From JBMYRH01 sp049602155 (GTDB lineage: Bacteria; Myxococcota_A; UBA9042; PHBI01; JBMYRH01), in contig JBMYRH010000002.1 of the NCBI GenBank assembly GCA_049602155.1, forward strand, positions 310,001 through 374,000: a stretch of 64,000 nt of DNA, in the 5' to 3' direction. Both the position numbers and the translations under genes were made by a program. Every line of letters begins with the position of its first letter. The first letter of the stretch is position 1. The notes beneath the pieces are model-generated. The model ran no database searches, was not told the origin of the DNA, and saw nothing but the letters and a program-made list of their open reading frames with translations. Below are positions 24,642 through 33,072 of the stretch, one piece after another.

Positions 24642-26516
24642 ATGACGACGGGCGCCGAGTGGTCGGACGATACGATCGTCGACCGATGGTCGCGGCTTGG
24701 GATCGAGCCGCACACGTTCGAGCTGGACGCGAACGGGACGATACAGTCGCGTCTCTTCGGCTCGGACCGCGCTGGGGACACGATCATCGAAGCTCTCGCG
24801 CCTTTTGAGCGGGCGCAGCTCGCACTTAAGGGGGAGATCAAGCTCGGCCGTGAGATCGGGCGAGGGGGCTTGGCGGTGGTCCGATCTGCGACCCAGCGCT
24901 CTCTGGGGCGCGACGTCGCAGTGAAGCAGGCGATGGCCGATGACCCGGGCGCTGCATACCGCCTGGTCCGCGAAGCTCGAATCTTAGCCGCACTCGATCA
25001 CCCCAACATCGTCCCCGTGCACATGCTTGGCGTGGACGACGGGGACAAGCCTCTCATGGTGATGAAGCGCGTGGATGGGACGCGTTGGCGGGAGTATGTT
25101 GACGCGGATGGGGGGCTGCGTTCGCCGGAGGAGGGGGATGTCCTTGAGTGGCACTTGCGGGTGCTGATGGCGGTCTGTCAGGTCGCCCAGTATGCCCACG
25201 CCTACGGGATCATTCACCGTGACTTGAAGCTTGAGAACATCATGATCGGCTCCCTGGGCGAGGTCTACGTCGTCGACTGGGACCTGGCGCTGGCCGTTGA
25301 CCCCACGCTGCCCGTAGATATCCCCCTCGCGGAGCATGAGGTCGAGGTCTTGGGCACGCCTGAGTACATGGCCCCGGAGATGGCGCTGGTCAATGCACAC
25401 GAGTTGGGCCCTCGCACGGATGTTTACCTGCTCGGGGCGTGTCTCCATACCCTGTTGACCGGGGGGGCGCGTCACGAAGGGGACACAGTCATCGCGCGCA
25501 TCTACGCCGCGGCGCGATCCGAGGCGTTTGAGTACGCTGAGGGGATCCCCGCCGAGCTGGCTGCGATCGCCAACCGGGCGACGAGCGCTGATCCCAGGGA
25601 TCGCTACAGCTCGGCCGATGGGTTCAGAAATGCCCTCGTCGAATTCCTGGCGCACCGTGCATCGCTGCGCCTCAGCGCCGCAGCCCACAGCCGCCTCGCG
25701 GCGCTTGAAGGACTGCTTGGGACCGTCGATCCCAGTGACGCCTACCACTTGCAGCTCTTGGTGGGTGAGTGTCGCTTTGGGTTTCGCCAAGCCTTGGATG
25801 AGTGGCCGGACAACCCTGACGCCGCCGCAGGCCTCAGGCGGGTCGAGCTCGGCGCCCTTGAGCACGCCTTGGCCACCGAGAACGTGACCCGCGCAGAGGT
25901 GCTCCTGCAGGAGATCTCAGACCCTCCTCATGGCGCTGTCGAGCGATTGGCGCAGCTTGAAGATCGCCTTGTGGCTCATCCCGCCGCCGTGGTCACGCGG
26001 CCAGTCGGCACCAATGACCTCAACGTCCGGGTGGGTGTCATGCTGAGCTTGGGCGCCCTGTGGGTCCTGGGCTTGGGGACCGTCGGTTGGATGGGGGGAG
26101 GGGTGACCGCTGGCACCGCGTTGCCGATCCTCGGCGTTATCATCGCTGCCCAGGCCCTCCTCGTCGCGGTCATCGCGGTACGCTTCAATGGCACGCTCGA
26201 GCGCTCTCATCGCGGGGCAGGCTTCCTGAGGTTTCTGTCGCTGGGCTCCTGGATGCCTGTGCTTCTTTGGCCTGCGGTCGCGATGCTCACCGGGGTGCTT
26301 TTGGATGCCCTCCTGGTGATCCAGGCTGCCCTCTTTTTGGTGTTCTTGCTCGCTTCACTGCTCTTCGATCGCGCCCTGTGGTTGGGGGCTGTATGCTTGC
26401 TCTGCTGCGCGCTCATCACAGTGATCTGGCCGGAGCACGGGGTCGAGCTCGCGACGGTGGCGATGGGCGCTGCGTATGGCCTTACAGCGTGGCGGTGGTG
26501 GCGTCGCGACGCCTGA
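24642..26516 (+). CDS. Ser/Thr protein kinase with DWD activation motif and membrane C-terminus
   Basis: A 624-aa paralogue of the kinase at 11839. The kinase domain (about 65-330) has a glycine loop (GRGGLA), VAVKQAM, HRDLKLEN (D194), and YMAPEMAL. DFG is replaced by DWD (D212-W213-D214), so the flexible Gly of the motif is lost while the Mg-binding Asp remains. The helical middle (CRFGFRQALDEWP) and the last ~150 residues, with about six hydrophobic segments, match the paralogue. ATG 24642 is chosen over an upstream TTG because a -10-like TACAAT ends 6 nt before it. It is divergent from the STAND regulator gene, and its last 35 nt overlap the convergent phospholipase-like gene. Confidence 0.88.
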   Translation: MTTGAEWSDDTIVDRWSRLGIEPHTFELDANGTIQSRLFGSDRAGDTIIEALAPFERAQLALKGEIKLGREIGRGGLAVVRSATQRSLGRDVAVKQAMADDPGAAYRLVREARILAALDHPNIVPVHMLGVDDGDKPLMVMKRVDGTRWREYVDADGGLRSPEEGDVLEWHLRVLMAVCQVAQYAHAYGIIHRDLKLENIMIGSLGEVYVVDWDLALAVDPTLPVDIPLAEHEVEVLGTPEYMAPEMALVNAHELGPRTDVYLLGACLHTLLTGGARHEGDTVIARIYAAARSEAFEYAEGIPAELAAIANRATSADPRDRYSSADGFRNALVEFLAHRASLRLSAAAHSRLAALEGLLGTVDPSDAYHLQLLVGECRFGFRQALDEWPDNPDAAAGLRRVELGALEHALATENVTRAEVLLQEISDPPHGAVERLAQLEDRLVAHPAAVVTRPVGTNDLNVRVGVMLSLGALWVLGLGTVGWMGGGVTAGTALPILGVIIAAQALLVAVIAVRFNGTLERSHRGAGFLRFLSLGSWMPVLLWPAVAMLTGVLLDALLVIQAALFLVFLLASLLFDRALWLGAVCLLCCALITVIWPEHGVELATVAMGAAYGLTAWRWWRRDA

Positions 26517-27861
26517 GCAGGAGCCACGCCAGGAGGCTCAGGAGCGCGAGGCCTCCGGAAGGTGAACCACCGTGGCATCCGCCCTCGTCGTCGGTCATCG
26601 CGTCGTCGGTCACCGCATCGCTGGTGGCGTCTTCGCTTGACTCAAGGGCGTCGATGCTTGGCGCTTGGCCGTCTTCGGCGTCGACGTCATCCGATGGAGG
26701 CGCTTCTGCGCAGCGGGGGTCGTCGGCATCCTCACACGGGGTTTGAAATACGTGCTCAAAGCCGCTCGTCGTGGTCGTCCCGTCGATCAACGCGCTTGAT
26801 GGGGGGAGCTGGGCAGTCATCCATGTGCCGCTCGGTAAGTCTTGGTCGGGCCGTAAGCTGTGGAGACGCGTCCAGCTCGCGCCCCAACGCGTGCCATCGC
26901 GGGTGAAGGGGACCGCGGCGCCGGTGTCATCGAGCCAAGTGTGCGCGGGGCCATCACGTTCAACGCCCACGCCGTAGACAAAGGTGACCCAGCTGTCTGG
27001 GGAGTCGGCGCCGATCCCCAGGAGACGCAGGTTCGGGGCAGGGTAGGTGCCGACCACCGCGTTGTGGGGGTCAAAGGTCCCGTGGAGGCGCGCCCAGATG
27101 GCTTGGATATAGCCCATGGTGGGGCCGATCTCCGAGCGTAAGCTGCCCGGGATCGTCTCGTCCATGTAGTGGTCATAGGTCCACGGTAGCGTCTCGAGGG
27201 AGCTCTCACCGATGGCGCGCGCCAGCTCAGGGCCGAATTCGTCGTTGACGTAGACCCCGATCATCTTGTCCACAGCCGCCTCGATCACGGTCTCGGTGAC
27301 CTCGACGTCTAGGCTGCTGTAGAGCGTCAACAGCGTCGCCATGGGCATGTACGGTTGAGGGTAAAAGCGCAGGTGATCATCGATGATGAGGAACCCGTCG
27401 GACGCCGGATCAGCGCCATCTTGGTCTCCTCCGTCGTGCGCGTGCACCTGGTGGAGGAAGAGGGAGTCGAAGAGCTCATCCTGCATGCCATGAGATGCGC
27501 ACCCCATAAAGAAGGCTGCGCGCCTACGGCTCTCTATTGATGTCCAGGGGGGCGGGTCGTTCTCCCGAATCCAAGTCACGACGTCCTGGATGAATGGCTC
27601 CCAGTGGGTGTGCTCTGAGTAGGTGCGCGCGATCTCCCCCATTTCACCGCTAAGGGGCCAATATCCGCTGTCGGTGAAGGCCGCTCCAAAGAGCGCCGCG
27701 TTCATGACCTCAGGGTCTTGGAAGAAGTCGCGGAGCTCGCCGTCAGGGAGCGCTTCGATCGCCCATCCTGTGACGTGGATATGGGCATGGATGCCGTGGG
27801 CCGACGCACCTGGAGCCCAGAGCAACAAGAGCGCGATTAGGCTAAGTAGCGTGGTCTTCAT
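26482..27861 (-). CDS. Zinc-dependent phospholipase C-like protein with MYXO-CTERM-like tail
   Basis: A 459-aa exported protein: signal peptide (1-21), then His/Asp/Trp-rich helices typical of the zinc-dependent phospholipase C/GPI-PLD N-terminal family: HAHIHVTGWAIE, FGAAFTDSGYW, SEHTHWEPF and FFMGCASHGMQDELFDSLF, which supply the trinuclear zinc ligands. Such enzymes hydrolyse phospholipid headgroups. After an acidic linker (about 395-430) the C-terminus has Gly-Cys, a hydrophobic helix (GLALLSLLAWLLL) and RRR, the MYXO-CTERM pattern recognised by myxosortase and used for surface anchoring in Myxococcota. Its 3' end overlaps the convergent kinase gene by 35 nt. Confidence 0.83.
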   Translation of the reverse strand: MKTTLLSLIALLLLWAPGASAHGIHAHIHVTGWAIEALPDGELRDFFQDPEVMNAALFGAAFTDSGYWPLSGEMGEIARTYSEHTHWEPFIQDVVTWIRENDPPPWTSIESRRRAAFFMGCASHGMQDELFDSLFLHQVHAHDGGDQDGADPASDGFLIIDDHLRFYPQPYMPMATLLTLYSSLDVEVTETVIEAAVDKMIGVYVNDEFGPELARAIGESSLETLPWTYDHYMDETIPGSLRSEIGPTMGYIQAIWARLHGTFDPHNAVVGTYPAPNLRLLGIGADSPDSWVTFVYGVGVERDGPAHTWLDDTGAAVPFTRDGTRWGASWTRLHSLRPDQDLPSGTWMTAQLPPSSALIDGTTTTSGFEHVFQTPCEDADDPRCAEAPPSDDVDAEDGQAPSIDALESSEDATSDAVTDDAMTDDEGGCHGGSPSGGLALLSLLAWLLLRRRDATTATL

Positions 27862-27869
27862 AGGCGCGC

Positions 27870-27875
27870 AGTCTA
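27870..27875 (-). promoter_or_regulatory. -10-like hexamer TAGACT, 8 nt before ATG 27861
   Basis: Reads TAGACT on the - strand, 8 nt from the ATG, with no SD between. The same hexamer and spacing precede the TPR gene at 57113. Confidence 0.4.
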
Positions 27876-27938
27876 TCGGGCGAGCGGTTGCACGTCACGC
27901 AGCGAATCCACGGCGCGTGGCGGTTCGAGGCGTGGGCC

Positions 27939-29570
27939 TCAGGTGTGCAACGGGTGAGCGCGCTCCAAGAGCAGGGACACGGGGGCATCGCTGGGTAAGG
28001 TCCCGAGTGTGCCGTGGCGCTCGACCAGTCGACTTTGGACGAATGCCTCGGCGATGGCGCCGCCGTCCTCTTGGAGCAAAATGGACGCCTGCAGCCCGAG
28101 CGCCAGCCGCTCGACGAGGCGGCGGGCCCTCGCCTCGAGGGTCGTGGGATCTTGGAGCTCCACCTCTAGCTCTTGGAGGAACGCATCGTAGCGCGCGTCC
28201 TGACCCGTGGCGGCCATCAGCTCGGCCCGGAGCGCGAGCATAGCCTGCGGTTCTCGGCCCATGGCGCGCAGGACGTCGAGGCAGATGACGTTGCCTGAGC
28301 CCTCCCAGATTGAGTTCAGGGGGGCCTGGCGGTAGAGGCGCGCCATAACGTGCTCTTCGACATAGCCATTGCCGCCGAGGCACTCCATCGCCTCGTAGGC
28401 CACCTGAGGGGCGCGCTTGCAGATGTAGTACTTGCCGACGGCCGTCCCGATCCGCGCGAAGGCGGCAGCATTCGCGTCCTCAGCGCCCTCTTGGAAGGCG
28501 CGCACGAGGCGGAACGACATCGCCGTCGCGGCCTCGACCTCCAGGGCGATATCGGCCAGGACATTTTGCATCAAGGGCTGCTCGAGCAGCCGCTTCCCAA
28601 AGGTCCGTCGGTGGTCGGCGTGGTGGATGGCTTGAGACAGGGTCTGGCGCATCAGGCCACTGCTGGCGACCACGCAGTCGATTCGCGTGTGCTGGACCAT
28701 CTCGATGATGGTGCGGACGCCCCGCCCTGGTTCACCGATGCGCGTGGCCCAAGCGCCGTCATACTCGATCTCACTCGAGGCGTTGGCGCGGTCCCCGAGC
28801 TTGTCCTTCAGCCGCTGCAGGTTCATCGCGTTGGGGACCCCGTCGGGGGTCCATCGGGGGACGAGGAAGCAGGAGAGCTGGTCTTCGGACTCATAGGCCA
28901 ATGTCAGGAAGATGTCGCACATCGGGGCTGAGCAGAACCACTTGTGGCCTGTGAGTCGGAACGAGCCGTCCCCTTGGGGCACTGCGCGCGTCGTGTTTGC
29001 GCGCACATCGCTGCCGCCTTGCTTCTCGGTCATGGCCATGCCGACCGTCACGGCGGTCTTTTGGTCTGCGGGGAGGTTGCGTGGGTCGTAGGTGGTTGAG
29101 GTGATCCTTGGGATCCACTCATCAGCGAGATCGGGCTGGTGCCTCAATGCTGGCACGGACGCGAAGGTCATCGTGATCGGGCAGCCATGCCCCGCCTCAA
29201 CCTGGGTCATCAGGTAGCTCTTCGCTGCGCGTACCGCCATGGCGCCCGCCCGAGCGTCAGTCCAGGGCTGCGCGTGAAGGCCAGCCTCCATGCTGGTCGC
29301 CATCAGCGCATGGTAGCTGGGGTGGAACTCGACCGCGTTTATCCGATGACCGAGCCGGTCGAAGGTCTGCAGTGTCGGCCGATGGGTGTTGGCGAGCCTC
29401 GCGTGCTCAAACATCTCGGCGCTACCGACCCGTGTGCCGAAGTCATGCAGCGTGTCGAGGCCCCATTCGCCCCCGGAGCGAATCACGGCCTCTTTGAGGG
29501 GGGCATCTCCGGCGAAGAGATCGACATCGGAGAGCGGGGGGACCTGGTTGAGCACCTCGTGTGTCTTCAT
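27939..29570 (-). CDS. AidB-like acyl-CoA dehydrogenase family protein
   Basis: A 543-aa flavoprotein of the acyl-CoA dehydrogenase superfamily, close in length to E. coli AidB (541). The N-terminus THEVLNQVPPLSDVDLF is the AidB-type opening. MTEKQGGSDVRANTTRA and GHKWFCSAPMCD are flavin and substrate contacts; LGGNGYVEEH and SIWEGSGNVICLDVLRA are the conserved C-terminal segments. AidB binds DNA and FAD and is linked to alkylation protection, but related proteins are true dehydrogenases; which applies here is open. ATG 29570 is preferred over GTG 29579 because a TANNNT hexamer lies 7 nt before it and homologues begin there. Confidence 0.85.
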   Translation of the reverse strand: MKTHEVLNQVPPLSDVDLFAGDAPLKEAVIRSGGEWGLDTLHDFGTRVGSAEMFEHARLANTHRPTLQTFDRLGHRINAVEFHPSYHALMATSMEAGLHAQPWTDARAGAMAVRAAKSYLMTQVEAGHGCPITMTFASVPALRHQPDLADEWIPRITSTTYDPRNLPADQKTAVTVGMAMTEKQGGSDVRANTTRAVPQGDGSFRLTGHKWFCSAPMCDIFLTLAYESEDQLSCFLVPRWTPDGVPNAMNLQRLKDKLGDRANASSEIEYDGAWATRIGEPGRGVRTIIEMVQHTRIDCVVASSGLMRQTLSQAIHHADHRRTFGKRLLEQPLMQNVLADIALEVEAATAMSFRLVRAFQEGAEDANAAAFARIGTAVGKYYICKRAPQVAYEAMECLGGNGYVEEHVMARLYRQAPLNSIWEGSGNVICLDVLRAMGREPQAMLALRAELMAATGQDARYDAFLQELEVELQDPTTLEARARRLVERLALGLQASILLQEDGGAIAEAFVQSRLVERHGTLGTLPSDAPVSLLLERAHPLHT

Positions 29571-29577
29571 AGCGCTC

Positions 29578-29583
29578 ACGTTA
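29578..29583 (-). promoter_or_regulatory. -10-like hexamer TAACGT, 7 nt before ATG 29570
   Basis: Reads TAACGT on the - strand and ends 7 nt before the AidB-like ATG; it overlaps the alternative GTG start, which it argues against. Confidence 0.35.
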
Positions 29584-29717
29584 GCACACCCGCCCTGAGC
29601 TGCCAGGCTCGTGCGCCCCCGCTGCTGTGGCGAGAGATGCGGAGCTCATGGGTCGCGCACCGCGCTCGGAATGCGAGCCTCGACGGTGTCCTTGTTTCGT
29701 CCGAGCGTGCTCCCGCC

Positions 29718-29723
29718 TACACT
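29718..29723 (+). promoter_or_regulatory. -10-like hexamer TACACT, 6 nt before the ArfB ATG
   Basis: TACACT ends 6 nt before ATG 29730. AGGGG in the gap is too close to the start to act as an SD, so a leaderless transcript is likely. If arfB and the following operon are co-transcribed, this would be the promoter of the whole cluster. Confidence 0.45.
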
Positions 29724-29729
29724 AGGGGC

Positions 29730-30161
29730 ATGGACGACCTGACCGTGACAGCGCGCCTGACCATCCCCGGAGAGCTCCTCAGCCTCGAGATGAGCCGCGC
29801 AGGGGGACCTGGTGGCCAGCATGTGAACAAGACCGAGACGCGGGTGCGTCTGCGTCTCGCTCTTTCGGGGTGGGGGGCGCTGCACCCCGCCGCCAAGGGG
29901 CGCTTGAAGCGCGCCCATCCAGGTAAGATAACCGATGCTGGTGAGCTGCTCATCGTCTGCGCGAGCCATCGTTCGCGGATGCGGAACATTGAGGAGGCCC
30001 GTCAACGCCTGGTGGAGATCGTCCGCCAAGCGCTCGTGGTCCCTAAAGCGCGACGCCCCACGAAGCCGACGAAAGGGAGCAAGGAGCGGCGTATCCAGTC
30101 TAAAAAGCGCCGCGGGGCGATCAAGTCTGGTCGTAAGAAGGTGGACCGAGACCAACACTAG
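29730..30161 (+). CDS. arfB: ArfB/YaeJ-type ribosome rescue peptidyl-tRNA hydrolase
   Basis: A 143-aa protein of the class I release-factor catalytic fold. The GGQ motif (GGPGGQHVNKTETRVRL) near residue 28 hydrolyses peptidyl-tRNA on stalled ribosomes. The C-terminal tail is strongly basic (KGSKERRIQSKKRRGAI), as in ArfB, where it enters the empty mRNA channel. Length (E. coli ArfB 140 aa) and lack of a stop-codon recognition domain distinguish it from RF1/RF2. It ends 17 nt before the radical SAM gene on the same strand, so it could be the first gene of that transcript, though its role is unrelated. Confidence 0.93.
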   Translation: MDDLTVTARLTIPGELLSLEMSRAGGPGGQHVNKTETRVRLRLALSGWGALHPAAKGRLKRAHPGKITDAGELLIVCASHRSRMRNIEEARQRLVEIVRQALVVPKARRPTKPTKGSKERRIQSKKRRGAIKSGRKKVDRDQH

Positions 30162-30178
30162 CAGTGCAATCAGATCGC

Positions 30179-31903
30179 ATGTCGCTTACTGTGTCCTTCA
30201 TGGCTTCGTACGACATCGACTGCCTGTTTGTGCATGTGCCGAAGGCGGACAACCACTATCTCCCCCTCGGTGACTTCTTCAATATCACCTACATGCCCAT
30301 GGGCGTGTTGGCGCTCGCTGAGTTGATGCGTCGCTCAGGCAAGCGTGTTGAGGTGGTCCACCTTGGGGTGGAGTGGCTTGAGGATCCCGAGTTCGATCTC
30401 CTCGCGGACTTCGCTGGGCAACGCATTCGGTCGATCGGTCTGCCGCTCTATTGGCATTACCAGAGCTACGACGTCATCGAGGTAGCGCGGGCGCTGAAGT
30501 CTGACCACCCGGAGTCCTTCGTCTTCCTCGGCGGGATCACGGCGGGCTACTTTGCCGATCAGATCGTCGCCGAATACCCTGCGGTTGACGGGGTCCTGAA
30601 GGGGCACGCGGAGGGCTCGATCCTGGCGTTGATGCAGGCCTTAGAGGCGGGAGATCCTCTCGGAGGTGTGCACGGGTTGGTCTACGTTGATGACACGGGT
30701 GAGGTCAGAGACAACACCAAGATCCCCGGGCTGCTGCATCCGCCGATGCCACCCCTCAACTCGCTCGTCTACGCCGACCTGAGCGTGATGCGCCACCCGC
30801 GGACCTATGCCTCGAGCTTTGGGTTCCCGCTCGCCTATGGGCGCGAGTATTCGCGCAAAGATAACGGGAACATGCTCACGATGGGGCGGGCCTTCTTTCC
30901 GCTCTTCATCGGCCGAGGCTGTCCATGGCAGTGCACGTTCTGCGGCGGTAATCGAGACACCCTCCGCAAGGTGAACGGGACGAACAAGCTACAGTGGCGC
31001 AGCCACGACGCCGTCCTAGACGACATTCGTCGCGCCATGGACTTCGGCTACCAGACCATGGCGCTCTGCTTCGATCCGACGCCCACACGCGATGACTACT
31101 ACGTCGCGCTGATGGAGCGGATCCGAGCGGAGAAGCTCGACGTCGACTTCTATTTCGAATGTTGGGGCCTCCCGACAAAGCGCTTCATCGACACGTTTCG
31201 ACGCGCCTTTCCTTCCCCTGAGAGCTACCTGGCGGTCTCGCCGGATGCGGGTGACGAGGCCGTTCGCAAGGCCAATAAGCAGCCGTTTTACACCAACGCA
31301 GAGCTCTTCGAGGCCCTGGATCGCATGAAGGCCGTCGAGCTCTCAGCGGACGTGTTCTACACCATCGCGCAGCCCTTTGAGTTCCTCGCAGGTGCCCGGG
31401 CGACCGCAGAGCAGGTGGACTACATCGCGCACAACTACGAGAACGCGCGCCGCATCATGACGTGGTCGGTACAGCTCGAGCCTGGTTCGGCTCAGTTTGA
31501 GCGCCCCGCTGACTTCAACATGGTGACCGACCGTCACCGCTTCAGCGACTTCTACAAAGCGCACGGCGGCGCTCGGGCCGACACCTACTCGAGCTTGGGC
31601 TACAAGATCGAGGGCTACTTCGGTGATGAGCGGGACGAAGGCGGTATCCAGGACTTCGAGCGTCACCTCATGCACCTGAAGTGCATGGAGCACTGCTTTT
31701 TGGGGCGAGATCCTCGGTTTTGGAACAGCCCCGCGGATGGCCGTGAGCACTGCTTCGATCGCCGAAAGCGCCTGGCCGTTAATCGTGGGACTGCCCTGCC
31801 GACGCGTGCGATTGGGGCCGACTACACGTATGCCGACGCGATGGCGGAGGAGCACGTGCTCCGCGGAGACCGTCCACGGCACAGCTGGCTGAGGCTGCCT
31901 TGA
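30179..31903 (+). CDS. Cobalamin-binding-type radical SAM enzyme, first gene of the cluster
   Basis: A 574-aa cytosolic enzyme. Residues about 10-170 look like the Rossmann B12-binding fold found before radical SAM domains (DCLFVHVPKAD; YMPMGVLALAELMRRSGKRV; FLGGITAGYFAD); no DxHxxG base-on motif is seen. The radical SAM cluster motif is CPWQCTFC (C248, C252, C255), which holds the [4Fe-4S] that cleaves S-adenosylmethionine. Family members perform C-methylation, cyclisation or ring rearrangements; the reaction here is unknown. No start (30164 GTG, 30179 or 30200 ATG) has an SD; 30179 has a weak -10-like TGCAAT 8 nt upstream. The stop overlaps the next start (TTGA at 31900). Confidence 0.85.
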   Translation: MSLTVSFMASYDIDCLFVHVPKADNHYLPLGDFFNITYMPMGVLALAELMRRSGKRVEVVHLGVEWLEDPEFDLLADFAGQRIRSIGLPLYWHYQSYDVIEVARALKSDHPESFVFLGGITAGYFADQIVAEYPAVDGVLKGHAEGSILALMQALEAGDPLGGVHGLVYVDDTGEVRDNTKIPGLLHPPMPPLNSLVYADLSVMRHPRTYASSFGFPLAYGREYSRKDNGNMLTMGRAFFPLFIGRGCPWQCTFCGGNRDTLRKVNGTNKLQWRSHDAVLDDIRRAMDFGYQTMALCFDPTPTRDDYYVALMERIRAEKLDVDFYFECWGLPTKRFIDTFRRAFPSPESYLAVSPDAGDEAVRKANKQPFYTNAELFEALDRMKAVELSADVFYTIAQPFEFLAGARATAEQVDYIAHNYENARRIMTWSVQLEPGSAQFERPADFNMVTDRHRFSDFYKAHGGARADTYSSLGYKIEGYFGDERDEGGIQDFERHLMHLKCMEHCFLGRDPRFWNSPADGREHCFDRRKRLAVNRGTALPTRAIGADYTYADAMAEEHVLRGDRPRHSWLRLP

Positions 31904-33072
31904 GTTATCGGCTTCACATCGTGGATTGCACGTTACGTGAGGGGGAGCAGGCGGCAGGGGTCTGGTTCTCGGTGGAGGAGAAGCTGCAACTGGTCGACGC
32001 CCTCGCGGCGGCGGGTGTGTCGGTCTTGGACGCTGGGATGCCCGGGGTCAGCGCTGATGAGCGAGACTTCCTAGCGGCCGCCGTCGGGCGGACGCATGCC
32101 AAGATCGGTGCATCTGTGCGGGCCCGCGCCGATGAGGTTCAGCTGGCGCTGGACTGTGGCGTCGACGAGATCTTTGTCATCTGCCCGGTCTCTCAGCTCC
32201 ACCGCCAAAAGCGCTTGGGCCTGAGTGAGCAGGCCCTTGAGGCCCGAGTCACCGCCCTCGTCGAGACGATCAAGGCGGCAGGCAAGGTCTGCAACCTCGT
32301 CGCGGAGGACGCGTCTCGTGCTCAGCAGCCCGTCCTCATCCACGCGCTGGGTCGTGGCTTGGAGGCTGGCGCCGATAGGCTCTTCCTGTGCGACACCGTG
32401 GGGTGCTGGACACCCTCGATGGCGGCCTCTGTCGTCGACGCGGTGCGCTCTGCCTTCCCCTCGGCGGACCTCGGCGTCCATTGTCACAATGATTTCGGGA
32501 TGGCCACGGCGAACACCGTGGCCGCAGTCGAAGCGGGGTGCAACTACCCTACGGCGACGATCAACGGGGTCGGTGAGCGCGCTGGGAACGCGTCTCTGCT
32601 CGAGGTCGCGCTCGCCGGTGAGCGCCTCTTGGGGCGCGACGCGCGATTGGACCATGACGCCCTCCGAACCGTGAGCCATCAGGTCGAGCGCCTGACGGGG
32701 CTCCTGGTCCCACAGCATCAGCCGGTGGTGGGCTTTAACGCCTTTCGGCACGAGTCCGGCATCCACGTGGATGGCATCCTGAAGGACCCCGCCAACTACG
32801 AGGCCCTTTCTCCGGGCGTGGTGGGGCGCTCTCACGCGTTTGTCCTGGGTAAGCACTCGGGCCGGGCGCTGCTTCGTCGCTTCGCGAGAGAGCGGGGCTT
32901 GGCCGAGGACGACGTCGTCCTCGACCGCATCTTGAGCGCGGTTAAAGAGATGCAGCCGCGCCAAGCTCGGGCTGAGTTTGACGAACTCCGCAACCGGATC
33001 GAGCACTACAACGCGACCTGCCTCGGCGTCCCTGAAGCGGCGCTCGAGCGACTCTTCGCGGAGTACGGCTGA
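31900..33072 (+). CDS. Homocitrate/isopropylmalate synthase-like enzyme (NifV/AksA type)
   Basis: A 390-aa DRE-TIM metallolyase that should condense acetyl-CoA with a 2-oxoacid. It has DCTLREGEQAAGVWFS (catalytic Arg and metal Asp), HCHNDFGMA (metal-binding His pair), NGVGERAGN, and HESGIHVDG and LGKHSGR in the C-terminal part. The length and this ending fit NifV/homocitrate synthase rather than full LeuA, which has an extra leucine-binding regulatory domain; its absence suggests no leucine feedback. The start is a TTG overlapping the upstream TGA. The substrate 2-oxoacid is unknown. Position before aconitase-type subunits argues for a chain-elongation cycle, as in HphA-HphCD homophenylalanine or Aks 2-oxosuberate synthesis. 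Confidence 0.88.
   Translation: MSYRLHIVDCTLREGEQAAGVWFSVEEKLQLVDALAAAGVSVLDAGMPGVSADERDFLAAAVGRTHAKIGASVRARADEVQLALDCGVDEIFVICPVSQLHRQKRLGLSEQALEARVTALVETIKAAGKVCNLVAEDASRAQQPVLIHALGRGLEAGADRLFLCDTVGCWTPSMAASVVDAVRSAFPSADLGVHCHNDFGMATANTVAAVEAGCNYPTATINGVGERAGNASLLEVALAGERLLGRDARLDHDALRTVSHQVERLTGLLVPQHQPVVGFNAFRHESGIHVDGILKDPANYEALSPGVVGRSHAFVLGKHSGRALLRRFARERGLAEDDVVLDRILSAVKEMQPRQARAEFDELRNRIEHYNATCLGVPEAALERLFAEYG

Noticed and set aside
31900..33072. NifV homocitrate synthase for nitrogenase cofactor
   Set aside because: There are no nif genes, and aconitase-type subunits next door point to a different pathway.
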